A DNA stretch of 64,000 nucleotides, taken from assembly GCA_963677695.2 (NCBI GenBank), contig CAXXUJ010000001.1, positions 1,240,001 to 1,304,000 of the forward strand, in the 5' to 3' direction. Both the position numbers and the translations under genes were made by a program. This DNA is from SABI01 sp963677695 (GTDB lineage: Bacteria > Spirochaetota > Spirochaetia > Sphaerochaetales > Sphaerochaetaceae). Below are positions 34,273 through 43,673 of the stretch, piece by piece (the stretch's first letter is position 1; every line of letters starts with the position of its first letter). The notes beneath the pieces are model-generated. The model was not told the origin of the DNA and made no database searches. It saw only the letters and a list, made by a program, of their open reading frames with translations.

Positions 34273-34889
34273 AATAGTTCTCCTTCTTTCTGTACTTCTG
34301 CATACGATTCTTTCCATGGAATCTTTTTCGCCAGTATTCGTGATTTTATGTTGAGATTAAGGCTGAGGTTAAAATAGCTTCTTGAAAAATCCCAAAGCCC
34401 GGTGTGTATGTCATAGGGACGGATCACAGGTGCGATGGTGATAGCTCCATCTATATCGGATGATGCAGGGAATCCAAGTGACATGCCCAGGTGAAGGGCC
34501 GGCGCCTCTGCACGGTATACCGATGTCGTATTACTGACACGACCGCCGATGATCAGGAAATCGAGGAATATATCGTAGAAGAGATTTGTTTCTTCGATAA
34601 CCTGTGTGTGTCCGACGTGAATCCCTGTCTCAAAAAAACTCTCTTCGATGTTCGTGAATCCTCCAAGCAGAGAGCCGAATCCATAGTAGAAAGGACTTTC
34701 TCCTATGAATGTAGAAGATTTGAAAAATGCGGAGTATCCCTGGGCTCCAGAGAGATCGAAAGCATATCCTGCATTCAGTGAAAATATACTTCTTGAAATT
34801 TCAAACTGGTCAACTTCTGTCTCCTGAGGTTGTGAGTAGAGTAGGGTACAACAGATGATGAATAAAACTGATACGGTTTTTCTTTTCAT
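34269..34889 (-). CDS. exported protein of unknown function
   Basis: A 206-residue protein with a signal peptide (~1-20, ending LLYSQPQ) and an aromatic- and glycine-rich body (SAFFKSSTFIGESPFYYGFGSLLGGF) with alternating polar and hydrophobic strands, which suggests a small outer membrane beta-barrel. No family is recognised. It is coupled to the downstream lipoprotein hydrolase (ATGA overlap), so the two products may work together at the envelope. Confidence 0.55.
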   Translation of the reverse strand: MKRKTVSVLFIICCTLLYSQPQETEVDQFEISRSIFSLNAGYAFDLSGAQGYSAFFKSSTFIGESPFYYGFGSLLGGFTNIEESFFETGIHVGHTQVIEETNLFYDIFLDFLIIGGRVSNTTSVYRAEAPALHLGMSLGFPASSDIDGAITIAPVIRPYDIHTGLWDFSRSYFNLSLNLNIKSRILAKKIPWKESYAEVQKEGELL

Positions 34890-35000
34890 TTCTGACTCCT
34901 TCTGTGGTGATGATTAAAGCCTAGCACCGCCATCCTAGGGACGAAATGGGGAATGGTTCTCAAATGAGTGAGGAATTGTACCTAATAATGAGTGAACATG

Positions 35001-35963
35001 TTAATTCAATAGAGCTAAGAGTTCATATCTGCTAGAGATCTCGAGTTTTTTATAGATGTTATAGATATGATTCCCCACTGTCTTGGAAGAGATATTCAGT
35101 TCAAGTGCAATCTGTTTGTTACCGAGTCCCTGGCTTATCAGAGGAATGATTGAAACTTCCCGATCAGATAATCCCGCACTCTTCGCGAGTTCGTGTATCT
35201 TTGATTCAAGAGCATACTGCTTTGATTCCTGGAGTGTCGAGTTTACCGATCTCTCAAGTTTGATAGTGGATTTCAGGAACCTCGTACCGAAGATCAGCGT
35301 CACAATAGAGAGTACCATGTAGAAGACCGGTGAGAGAATGAGCTCGATAGGAACCTCATCCAGAGTTTGGACACCAAAGAAAAAGAATTGGTCATGCCCT
35401 ATAGCAGGCAGGAACATAGCGATGATGATAATGAGGGTGATGATGTATTTTCTGATGGTAGTATCTGTGATCTTCTTGCGAAGAACGATGATCAGGGTGA
35501 TTGCATAGATGATACTGGTGATTTCTATGATACTGCTGAGAGGGAAAATCGGACCGAAGATAATGCTGTGGGTTTCTTTGGAATATTGCATTAACAAGGG
35601 TGTGAAGAACAGTCCCATTTCAACGGATCCGACTAAGATAATGATTCCGTCGATATATCGTTTCCCCCGAGGCTTTGTCGCTTCATTCACTGCCAGAGTG
35701 AGCATCGTATGCATGAGTATGGAAAACGGGATGCCGATGATGATAAGTATATAGACACCGTAGGAAATCTCATTTGATATATTTATCCCAAGATAGAACA
35801 TCGTCAGATTTATGAGAATGGAGACGGTAAAGCTTCCATAGGCGATGAGGTAATATGTGAGTGCTCTGTTTCGTTGTTTCGAAGCCAGAGCAGAAAGTAC
35901 TGTCAGCGCTGCAATCCCAGGAAGTGTGCTCACGATGAGATAGAGGAGAAGGAAATGCTGCAT
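35001..35963 (-). CDS. membrane-anchored LuxR-type regulator
   Basis: A 320-residue protein with seven predicted transmembrane helices (~1-235), a short coiled linker, and a C-terminal LuxR helix-turn-helix (LSDREVSIIPLISQGLGNKQIALELNISSKTVGNHIYNIY). ATG 35963 follows GGGAGG by 4 nt. It may sense a membrane or extracellular signal and regulate nearby genes; the exported protein and hydrolase lie just downstream in the same direction, which makes them candidate targets (inference). Confidence 0.8.
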   Translation of the reverse strand: MQHFLLLYLIVSTLPGIAALTVLSALASKQRNRALTYYLIAYGSFTVSILINLTMFYLGINISNEISYGVYILIIIGIPFSILMHTMLTLAVNEATKPRGKRYIDGIIILVGSVEMGLFFTPLLMQYSKETHSIIFGPIFPLSSIIEITSIIYAITLIIVLRKKITDTTIRKYIITLIIIIAMFLPAIGHDQFFFFGVQTLDEVPIELILSPVFYMVLSIVTLIFGTRFLKSTIKLERSVNSTLQESKQYALESKIHELAKSAGLSDREVSIIPLISQGLGNKQIALELNISSKTVGNHIYNIYKKLEISSRYELLALLN

Positions 35964-36208
35964 AAGGCCTCCCAACAGGACATTATGATCTAATCATTAT
36001 ACTACGGTTTTTATTACAAGAGAAGTAAACGCTTGTTATGTATAGAACTAGCTTGGGTATCGGATTTTATCTTACTTGCAGGTTCATTATGAGGATATTC
36101 ACCAGTATAACTTAATTATTTATAGAGTCGCAAAATGACAAACATGTGTACGTTAGACTCAACCCTGAAACGGGGCTGTTTTTCTTCCATCCCTCATACC
36201 CTGAAATA

Positions 36209-37057
36209 CTAAAAATCAACGGTATCAGGATCCCATCCGGAACCTCCAAAGTTCTGGAGGCTGTTTATATTCTTCATGTCGTTCTCAGTAATCTCAAAAT
36301 CAAAAATCATTGAATTCTCTTTAATTCTGGAAGGTGTTGTGGATTTCGGCAGTGGCACTGTTTCATGCTGGAAGCACCAGCGCAGGCATATCTGTGCAGC
36401 AGATTTATTATATTTCTCAGCAATTTCGAGCAGGGTCGGGTTTGTCAGCATCTTTCCTGTTCCTAGCGGGCTCCATGCTTCGATAATCATATGATGTTCT
36501 TTACAAAAACTCACTGTGTCCTGCTGCATCATCCCGGGGTGGAACTCAAGCTGGTTTACCATGGGAGGAACTTCTGTTTCCATCAGATCCTTTAAGTGAT
36601 GTTCTTTAAAGTTGGACACACCGATCGCTTTTATTTTTCCGGCTTTATATAATTCGGTCAGAGCTCGCCAGGTTTCAAGGTTGATGGATCTCCAGTCAGC
36701 AAATTGCCTCTCCGACGCGGGCCAGTGAATCAGATAGAGATCGAGGTAATCCAGTTTCAGATCATCCAGCGTTTTATGAAAAGCTTTGAGAGTTGTCTCA
36801 TATCCCCTCATCTTATTCCAGACTTTACTCGTTATAAACAGCTCTTCTCGCGAGACGCCGGAATCTTTAATTCCCTGTCCCACACCCTCTTCATTTCTGT
36901 ATACAGCTGCAGTATCAATATGGCGATAACCAAGCTCAATAGCCGTCTTCACCGCAGCGGCAGCTGTATTCCCATCCGGTGCCTGCCATGTTCCAAATCC
37001 AAGGCAGGGAATTGTGTATCCGTTTTTCAGCGTAATTTTTTCGTTAAGACTATTCAT
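36209..37057 (-). CDS. aldo/keto reductase
   Basis: A 282-residue AKR with an (alpha/beta)8 barrel. The catalytic tetrad is Asp (HIDTAAVY), Tyr (VYRNEEGVG), Lys (TSKVWN) and His (LIHWPAS); the NADPH-binding end is LPKSTTPSRIKEN. The likely start is ATG 37057, 10 nt after GAGG; an ATG at 37066 would have the SD touching it. It resembles 2,5-diketo-gluconate reductase-type enzymes. No operon partner is evident. Confidence 0.88.
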   Translation of the reverse strand: MNSLNEKITLKNGYTIPCLGFGTWQAPDGNTAAAAVKTAIELGYRHIDTAAVYRNEEGVGQGIKDSGVSREELFITSKVWNKMRGYETTLKAFHKTLDDLKLDYLDLYLIHWPASERQFADWRSINLETWRALTELYKAGKIKAIGVSNFKEHHLKDLMETEVPPMVNQLEFHPGMMQQDTVSFCKEHHMIIEAWSPLGTGKMLTNPTLLEIAEKYNKSAAQICLRWCFQHETVPLPKSTTPSRIKENSMIFDFEITENDMKNINSLQNFGGSGWDPDTVDF

Positions 37058-37358
37058 CAATGCCATCCTCTATGTCCAGATCAATACGTGGAAGTTTACT
37101 CTTTACCAATGCTATTTTGGGGCATTCTCTGCCGCTAAGGTCTATGATGCCACAATTACGGCATCTCCGATAGTAATTTTCGGAAGTGGCACACAATTCT
37201 TGTCCCACCAAACATCACCGTCAATAGTAATCGTGGTTGATGAGAGTAAAACCATTTATAGCCTCGCCTGTAAAATTCTGATACAATAGGTCTTGTAAAC
37301 GCAGTAATCAACACACTATGAAGCAGCCTCGAAATTTATGAATGAAGGATAATCTGGA

Positions 37359-38378
37359 ATGATACGTTATGTGGTGCCGGTTCTATACGGCATGTTGCAG
37401 TTGATCACTCTTTTCGTCATAGGATTTATCCTTCGTCGGCGTAATGTGTTTTCTTCAGATTTCTTCAAGGATTTGAGTCGGCTGGGGACACGGGTAGCTC
37501 TGCCGTTATATTATTTTGCCAGGCTCTCTTCTGCAGATATCGGTGCTCTTAAAAGCGCCTTCATGTTTCCTCTCGCCGCAATCCTTTTAACCACCGTAGG
37601 GCTTTCTTTATCCTATGGAGCCATGAAGGCCTTGCGATTTCAGGGAAATACTCTGAGAGCAGGAATGGTATTGGGTGCCTTCGGGAATTCAGGATTTCTC
37701 CCGTTGTTCATGGTTGAGATGTTTCCTCTCAGTGTTCCCGTCGTCGCAGAATTATTCGGAGTCGAGACTCCGCTGGTGTATCTGAGTGCGTTCACGCTGG
37801 CTCAATCTCCTCTTGTCTGGAGTGTCGGTAACTATCTCATTTCAGGAAGACTGGGAAAACCGAGAATCAGGGATTTCATCAATCCCCCGATCATAGGTAT
37901 ACTCGCCGGTATTACCGTAGCACTGCTTCATGTGGAACCCTATCTTCAGGACAGACTGCTCCCATTTTTTCATATCGCCTCGGCAATCGAACAGTTCGGG
38001 GTAGTGTTCTTTCCCTTAGTGATCATCACTCTCGGCGCGATTATTGCGGATCTGGGAACCATATCTTTTAAGAGCAAACGCCATCTCTACCTCCTCGCAT
38101 CTGCAGCAGGCTGTATCAGGTTGCTGGTATTTCCGTTGTTGTTCATTCTGCTGTACTTCACTGTCCTGCACCCGCTGAATTTCTCCCGTGCACAGATCTG
38201 GGTGATTTTCCTGCAGATGCACATCCCTCCCGGAACAATCTTCACGATGATGGCGATTCAGGCAGATATCAACAGGGAAGAGACAGCTTTCACCGTCATG
38301 GTGACCTATCTTCTCTACCTCATTCTGCTCCCTGTATATATCCTGACCTTATTTTCACTCCCAGGAATTCTTACGTAA
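37359..38378 (+). CDS. AEC-family auxin efflux carrier-like transporter
   Basis: A 339-residue polytopic protein of the AEC family (PF03547), with about ten transmembrane helices in a 5+5 pattern and a broken loop between. Typical stretches are GAFGNSGFLPLFMVEMFP and DFINPPIIGILAGITVALL. The family moves organic acids and other anions. AAGGA precedes the ATG. The substrate is unknown. Confidence 0.8.
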   Translation: MIRYVVPVLYGMLQLITLFVIGFILRRRNVFSSDFFKDLSRLGTRVALPLYYFARLSSADIGALKSAFMFPLAAILLTTVGLSLSYGAMKALRFQGNTLRAGMVLGAFGNSGFLPLFMVEMFPLSVPVVAELFGVETPLVYLSAFTLAQSPLVWSVGNYLISGRLGKPRIRDFINPPIIGILAGITVALLHVEPYLQDRLLPFFHIASAIEQFGVVFFPLVIITLGAIIADLGTISFKSKRHLYLLASAAGCIRLLVFPLLFILLYFTVLHPLNFSRAQIWVIFLQMHIPPGTIFTMMAIQADINREETAFTVMVTYLLYLILLPVYILTLFSLPGILT

Positions 38379-38443
38379 TGGCCTGTGGTATCCAACGGTA
38401 CAAGCACATCCCTCACACATTGCTATAGGTGAATTGAGCTCAT

Positions 38444-38737
38444 TCACGAAGCTTCAATATGAGGTATTGTTTTCAGTTCATTAGCGATCCTGCGTCCCTC
38501 ACGCCTGAGATCGTATTCGGCTTGAATACCGAGCCAGAAATCAGCAGAGTTGCCGAAATAGGTGGAAAGTCTCAAAGCTGTATCTGCAGTTATCTTTCTG
38601 CGACCTTTGATGATTTCTGAAATACGGGTAGCAGGAATCTTTGTGTCCTTGGCAAGCCTGTATGCGGTGATGTTCATCGGTAAGAGAAACTCTTCACTCA
38701 GGATCTCACCGGGAGTTAAATCAGGTATTCTATCCAT
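38444..38737 (-). CDS. HigA-type antitoxin/XRE regulator, solitary
   Basis: A 97-residue HigA-family protein (MDRIPDLTPGEILSEEF; helix-turn-helix at NITAYRLAKDTKIPATRISEII; NSADFWLGIQAEYDL). GAGGAG lies 6 nt before ATG 38737. Normally a HigB toxin gene precedes it; translation of the 100-150 bp upstream in three frames shows no HigB sequence. It is therefore a solitary antitoxin or DNA-binding regulator. Confidence 0.75.
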   Translation of the reverse strand: MDRIPDLTPGEILSEEFLLPMNITAYRLAKDTKIPATRISEIIKGRRKITADTALRLSTYFGNSADFWLGIQAEYDLRREGRRIANELKTIPHIEAS

Positions 38738-39110
38738 AGTCGTCTCCTCGTGACGGTAAACCGCGATCAATACTTCTTCACACAATAAAACTCACCATGA
38801 AAGAATGATAATGCAACGTGTTCATACTGTGAAGCGTGTCGGAAAGTGGACACCCTGCAGCTATGTCCTCCTTATGTAACGGCTATATTGTCCTTTCGGA
38901 TATTTTTTCATGTTTTTCTCAAATATATTTGACCCTTTTTATTTTTAAAACTATTTTATTTCTATAATAATAGGAATCATTGCTGGCAGATGATTATGTT
39001 ACTTCCCATTCCATTATTGAATAAGGGACATAAGCACATCTTCAATTGCGGATTTCGAACGCTGTTGGATAGAAGCTTATGTGAAAAACTTTTATACAAG
39101 AGGTATTGAA
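38738..39110. other. intergenic region, AT-rich, promoter-like
   Basis: About 370 bp without a gene. The AT-rich part contains TTGACC (38929-38934), 17 bp and TATTTT (38952-38957), and a consensus TATAAT at 38963-38968, which could drive the RCC1-repeat lipoprotein gene. No RNA gene is recognised. Confidence 0.35.
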
Positions 39111-40577
39111 ATGGCAATAACACATAATCTAAAAGGATTCGTAACTGTAGTATTCGTTGTTCTCGCAGCATTCATCATTTCTAGCTGTTCTCTCATTCCC
39201 GATATGGGATCATCTCCTCCGAGTGAGGGCCTGGATACTCTCACGGTGTCAGAAGGAAGTCTCTCACCTGTATTCAGTGTCGATACCACCGATTATACGG
39301 TGACAGTATCAAACGGTACGACAAGTATTATTGTCACCGGGACAACTTCTGATTCACTGGCGACTGTCAGTTCAAACAGCGGGGTAGCTCAGGCTCTAAA
39401 TGTAGGAGAAAATACCATAGTCATCAGTGTTTCCACAGGATTCGGGACACCGAAGGAATATACAGTGACTGTTACCCGTGAGGAAGCAGCTCTAGGGACT
39501 CGTTCTGTTTCTGCAGGATATTTTCACACGATGATTCTGAAAGATGACGGTACTCTATGGGCAACCGGAAGGGGAACTTTGGGTATGTTGGGTACCGGAG
39601 ATTCAGAACATGTAAGCACTCCGGTGGAAATCCTTGTCGGAGGTACTTCAGGCGGTGTTGCGGCAGTTTCATCAGGCGTCTACCACACCATGATCCTTAA
39701 AGATGACGGGACCCTGTGGGCAACGGGCAGAAATGATGCCGGTCAGCTTGGTACAGGGGATACGACAGATGTGAGTACTCCCGTGGAAATCCTTGTTGAT
39801 GGTGTTTCCGGTTCAGTAGCTGCAGTCGCAGCCGGCGGAAGCCACACAATCATTCTGAAAACCGATGGAACGCTCTGGGTGACAGGCAATAATAATTACG
39901 GGGAGTTAGGAACGGGTGATACAACAGGTGTGAACACTCCTGTTGAAATCAGTGTCGGAGATTCAACCAGTGTGGAGGCCATAGCCGCTGGAGTAGAACA
40001 TACATTCATCCTGAAAACTGATGGATCCCTCTGGGTGACAGGTCGAAATAATTACGGGCAGTTGGGTACAGGTGATACTGTAGATATAACCACCCCTGTT
40101 GAAATCATTGTCGGAGGACCCTCTGTCGGTGTAGCGGCAGTTTCAGCTGGTTTGAACCATACCATGATTCTTAAAACGGACGGGACGCTCTGGGCGACAG
40201 GCAGGAATACGAATGGTCAGTTGGGTACAGGGGATACGATCGACGTGGACACGCCGGTGGAAGTCCTTACCGGAGGAATCTCCGGTTCAGTAGCTTCAGT
40301 AGCGGCAGGAGGCAGCCTTACAGCTATCCTGAAAACAGATGGAACCTTGTGGATGGCAGGAGCCTATGCCGGCACCTATGGCAATTCAAGCAGTACACCG
40401 CTTGAGGTAACCGGGGAGAGTGTGTCAGGAGGCGTCGATACCATATCTTCCGGGGGATCCCACGTGCTGATAGTAACAACTGACGGCGCCCTCTGGGCAA
40501 AAGGTACTAACGGTTATGGACAGCTTGGTACTGGTGATACGTCAGTTGCTTATACACCGGTATTGGTCACGTATTAA
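39111..40577 (+). CDS. RCC1-repeat lipoprotein with cadherin-like domain
   Basis: A 488-residue exported lipoprotein (lipobox ISSC, signal ~1-26). A cadherin-like beta-sandwich domain (~40-125; LDTLTVSEGSLSPVFSVDTT) is followed by about seven RCC1/ATS1 repeats (~135-485) with the pattern HTMILKDDGTLWATGRNDAGQLGTGDT, predicted to form a seven-bladed propeller. Repeats are near-identical in places, so recombination could change copy number. ATG 39111 follows AGAGGT. It is probably a surface-binding or scaffold protein; no enzyme site is seen. Confidence 0.82.
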   Translation: MAITHNLKGFVTVVFVVLAAFIISSCSLIPDMGSSPPSEGLDTLTVSEGSLSPVFSVDTTDYTVTVSNGTTSIIVTGTTSDSLATVSSNSGVAQALNVGENTIVISVSTGFGTPKEYTVTVTREEAALGTRSVSAGYFHTMILKDDGTLWATGRGTLGMLGTGDSEHVSTPVEILVGGTSGGVAAVSSGVYHTMILKDDGTLWATGRNDAGQLGTGDTTDVSTPVEILVDGVSGSVAAVAAGGSHTIILKTDGTLWVTGNNNYGELGTGDTTGVNTPVEISVGDSTSVEAIAAGVEHTFILKTDGSLWVTGRNNYGQLGTGDTVDITTPVEIIVGGPSVGVAAVSAGLNHTMILKTDGTLWATGRNTNGQLGTGDTIDVDTPVEVLTGGISGSVASVAAGGSLTAILKTDGTLWMAGAYAGTYGNSSSTPLEVTGESVSGGVDTISSGGSHVLIVTTDGALWAKGTNGYGQLGTGDTSVAYTPVLVTY

Positions 40578-41081
40578 AGAATGTACATACAGACATCAAA
40601 GTGACATTCATCTTACCACAGCCGGGGAGCAATTCCCGGCTGTACTGCATGTTCTTCATCCAATTTCAAAAGCCAAAGGATAATAATGGATCACATCGTG
40701 ATTCATGATACACAGAGGACATAGGCAGGAGCTGAGTGAATAGCAGCAGCAGCCTGTCTGCATGTCATTGTCCCCCACCATTCCTTGCAGGCATGAAGGA
40801 GTGAACATGACTCCCCGTTCAACCTATCCGGGAATATGGGCTTCTTACACCCCTTTCCTTTTCTCATGCGAACAGCTATCGTAAGAAATCGACAGTTTGG
40901 CATAAGATTTCACACCTTTTTTCTTCTTCCGGGAGATGTGTCCTGAATACGTAAAATATCACACTAAAATCGATAAGATACCTCATGTACTTCTTGAATC
41001 GCGGGTATAGGATTTGATTGAAGTATGCGACATGGTCGCAGAAAACTATCCAATTTTTATTGTTTCCAAAAGGAGGAGTAC
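40578..41081. other. intergenic region before sugar ABC operon
   Basis: About 500 bp without a convincing gene. It contains a hairpin CAGCCGGG/CCCGGCTG (40619-40642) that could end the RCC1 transcript but has no T-tract. A 66-residue minus-strand frame (40703-40903) looks non-coding. The last 60 bp carry the AAGGAGGAG SD of the ABC operon. No riboswitch is recognised. Confidence 0.4.
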
Positions 41082-42068
41082 ATGAAAAAAAGTATCAGCG
41101 TACTGATGATTCTCATGGTGCTGATGACAGGAGCGCTGTTCGCTGCCGGTCAGCAGGAATCAGGTCTGACCAAGGTCGGTATCGTAAACCTGCCGCCGGA
41201 AGAATCAGGTTACCGGCAGGCAAACGTCGAGGCAATGAACGATGTGTTCTCAGAGGCAAACGGTTATGATGCGAAACAGACCAACACCGGAGATAACAGT
41301 GAACAGATCGCTGCAGCAAAGGGTTATATCAGGGATGGAGTGGATTATCTTTTAATTTCCGCTGCAAATGCATCCGGCTGGGATGATACCTTGAAGTCTG
41401 CAAAAGATGCAGGTATAAAAGTCATCCTGTTTGACCGTGCAATCGATACAGCAGAATCAAATTTCCAGGCAGCCCTTCTTTCAGATATGGCCTATGAAGG
41501 CGATACTGCAGTTGATTGGGTTCTGGGACTCGGACTTAATAAGATCAACCTGATTCTTATCCGTGGTCAGATGGGGTCGGCGGCTGAAATCGGAAGAAGC
41601 GCGGCAGTGCTTAAAGCAGCAGCAGAGGGAAAACTCAGCATAGTTGCGGACGGAACAGGTGGTGACAGCTGGAGCCTCGAAGAAGCCCGTAAGGTTGTCG
41701 AAGCCGCAATAGTTGCCGGCAAGGATTTCAATGTCATATATGCCGAGAATGATGGTATGGCACAGGGGGCTGTTCAGGCTCTCGAAGCAGCCGGTATCAG
41801 CCACGGGAAAAACGGAAAGGTGAAGGTTATCGGATTTGATTTCAACCGTTTCGCGCTTCGTAATGTGCAGGCCGGTTACTGGGATGCTGACATGCAGTGC
41901 AATCCCCGTCAGGCTGCCGAGATTTCCCGCTGGATCAAGAGCGGAACCCTTCCCAGCGGAGTCGTCTACCAGGAAGAGCTGCTCTTCACCACCGATACGA
42001 TCACTGATGAAGACATCGATAACTGGGGGATCAATGCAGACCCGGGTAAGGGTGTGATCACGAGATAA
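41082..42068 (+). CDS. sugar ABC transporter substrate-binding protein, YtfQ-like
   Basis: A 328-residue periplasmic-binding-protein type 1 solute receptor. Signal peptide ~1-22 (LFAAGQQE), then a two-lobed body with ANASGWDDTLKSAKDAGIKVILFDR and VIYAENDGMAQGAVQALEAAG, typical of the YtfQ/galactofuranose branch. AAGGAGGAG precedes the ATG. It leads an importer operon with one double ATPase and two permeases. Confidence 0.9.
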   Translation: MKKSISVLMILMVLMTGALFAAGQQESGLTKVGIVNLPPEESGYRQANVEAMNDVFSEANGYDAKQTNTGDNSEQIAAAKGYIRDGVDYLLISAANASGWDDTLKSAKDAGIKVILFDRAIDTAESNFQAALLSDMAYEGDTAVDWVLGLGLNKINLILIRGQMGSAAEIGRSAAVLKAAAEGKLSIVADGTGGDSWSLEEARKVVEAAIVAGKDFNVIYAENDGMAQGAVQALEAAGISHGKNGKVKVIGFDFNRFALRNVQAGYWDADMQCNPRQAAEISRWIKSGTLPSGVVYQEELLFTTDTITDEDIDNWGINADPGKGVITR

Positions 42069-42164
42069 CATAGGTAATTCATTTCGTGCAGTGCGGTGTG
42101 TCGATTCTGTTGAACATGCCGCATTGCAGTCGGTTTGTGACGTTCCAGGAAAAGGAGACCTTGA

Positions 42165-43673
42165 TTGTTAGCAGAAACCATTCTTGAGATGAAGGGAATA
42201 AGCAAGTCTTTCCCCGGGGTCAAGGCTCTGGATGCCGTAGACTTCAAGCTTCGCAGGGGCGATATCCACGCCCTTATGGGTGAGAACGGCGCAGGGAAAT
42301 CCACCCTGATAAAGGTTATCACAGGTGTATATGAGAAGGATGCCGGTCTGATTTCCCTGGGTGGGAAACAGATTCACTTCAAATCCCCGAAAGAAGCCCA
42401 GAGTATGGGGATCGGAACAGTGTACCAGGAGATCACTCTCTGCCCGAACCTTACTGTCGCCGAGAATATGTTCATCGGTCGCGGGAGCGCTCCCTTCGTT
42501 CACTGGAAGCTGATGAACGAAAAGGCTTCACAGCTGCTCGATTCTCTGGGTATCCCGGCAGATGCGGCACAGGAGCTTTCAAGCTGCTCTCTTGCAGTAC
42601 AGCAGATGATCGCAATCGCCCGAGCCGTCGATATGGACTGCGGCATCCTTATTCTGGATGAACCGACGTCCTCTCTTGACGATGATGAGGTGCAGAAACT
42701 CTTTGCACTTATGCGTGAACTGAAGGCCCGCGGTGTGGGAATAATTTTCATTACCCACTTTCTTGAACAGGTATATGAAATCAGCGACAGGATCACTGTG
42801 CTTCGCAACGGGAAACGTGTCGGTGAGTACGAGACCTCTTCACTTCCTCAGATAGAATTGATTTCAAAGATGATGGGAAAAGATCTCGATGATATCTCAA
42901 GGATAAAGAAACTTGACAGCTCCTCGGTTTTGACCGGTATCCCGGTATGTGAAGCGAAAGCGCTTGCGAGCAACGCTGGAGTGAGACCCTTCAATTTTGC
43001 GATCAGAAATGGTGAGGTGAACGGCTTCGCCGGTCTGCTCGGTTCTGGGCGGAGTGAAAGTGTGCGAGCTATTTTCGCCGCCGATAAAGTGATCGGAGGT
43101 GAAGTGATGATGAATGGGAAGCCTGTGAAGATCAGGACGCCTTTACATGCCATGAAACAGAGAATCGGGTACCTTCCTGAGGACCGCAAGGATGACGGTA
43201 TTATCGCAGACCTCTCGGTGCGTGATAACATCATCCTGGCGCTGCAGGTGAAACAGGGGCTTTTCAAACCTTTCTCTCTGAAACAGAAGGAGGAGTTTGC
43301 AGATGAGTATATCAGGCAGCTGAATATCAAGACACCCGGCACCGAGACCCCAATAAAATCTCTCTCCGGAGGAAACCAGCAGAAGGTCATTCTGGCCCGT
43401 TGGCTCCTGACGCACCCTCAGTACCTGATATTGGATGAACCGACTCGGGGAATCGATGTGGGAACAAAGGTGGAGATCCAGAAACTTGTCATCCGTCTCG
43501 CCGAAGAAGGGATGGCCGTTACTTTCATCTCTTCGGAAATCGACGAGATGCTGAGAACCTGTTCAAGGCTGATCGTCATGAAGGATCGAGAAATCGTCGG
43601 GGAACTCAGCGGTGAGAATCTGACGGAAAATGATGTCATGCAGGTGATAGCTCAGGGAGGTAATACGAAATGA
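42165..43673 (+). CDS. sugar ABC transporter ATP-binding protein, YtfR-like
   Basis: A 502-residue protein with two ABC domains, as in RbsA/YtfR: first Walker A GENGAGKST (~38), a second half with SLSGGNQQKVILARWL and LILDEPTRGIDVGTK. The first half has the signature SSCSLAVQQM. The start is a TTG 7 nt behind GGAG; no in-frame ATG lies closer to the SD. It energises the two permeases downstream. Confidence 0.92.
   Translation: MLAETILEMKGISKSFPGVKALDAVDFKLRRGDIHALMGENGAGKSTLIKVITGVYEKDAGLISLGGKQIHFKSPKEAQSMGIGTVYQEITLCPNLTVAENMFIGRGSAPFVHWKLMNEKASQLLDSLGIPADAAQELSSCSLAVQQMIAIARAVDMDCGILILDEPTSSLDDDEVQKLFALMRELKARGVGIIFITHFLEQVYEISDRITVLRNGKRVGEYETSSLPQIELISKMMGKDLDDISRIKKLDSSSVLTGIPVCEAKALASNAGVRPFNFAIRNGEVNGFAGLLGSGRSESVRAIFAADKVIGGEVMMNGKPVKIRTPLHAMKQRIGYLPEDRKDDGIIADLSVRDNIILALQVKQGLFKPFSLKQKEEFADEYIRQLNIKTPGTETPIKSLSGGNQQKVILARWLLTHPQYLILDEPTRGIDVGTKVEIQKLVIRLAEEGMAVTFISSEIDEMLRTCSRLIVMKDREIVGELSGENLTENDVMQVIAQGGNTK

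Noticed and set aside
36350..36375. TGGCAC sequence as a possible sigma-54 promoter
   Set aside because: The GG-to-GC distance is 11 rather than 10 and it lies inside the aldo/keto reductase gene.
38750..38900. HigB toxin gene before the HigA-type antitoxin
   Set aside because: The three frames on the relevant strand show stops and no HigB-like sequence.
39500..40560. Direct repeats read as a CRISPR or tandem DNA array
   Set aside because: They are coding repeats of RCC1 propeller blades with variable spacing, in one open frame.
40703..40903. 66-residue minus-strand frame in the 500-bp gap before the importer
   Set aside because: Composition and lack of SD or family features suggest it is not a gene.
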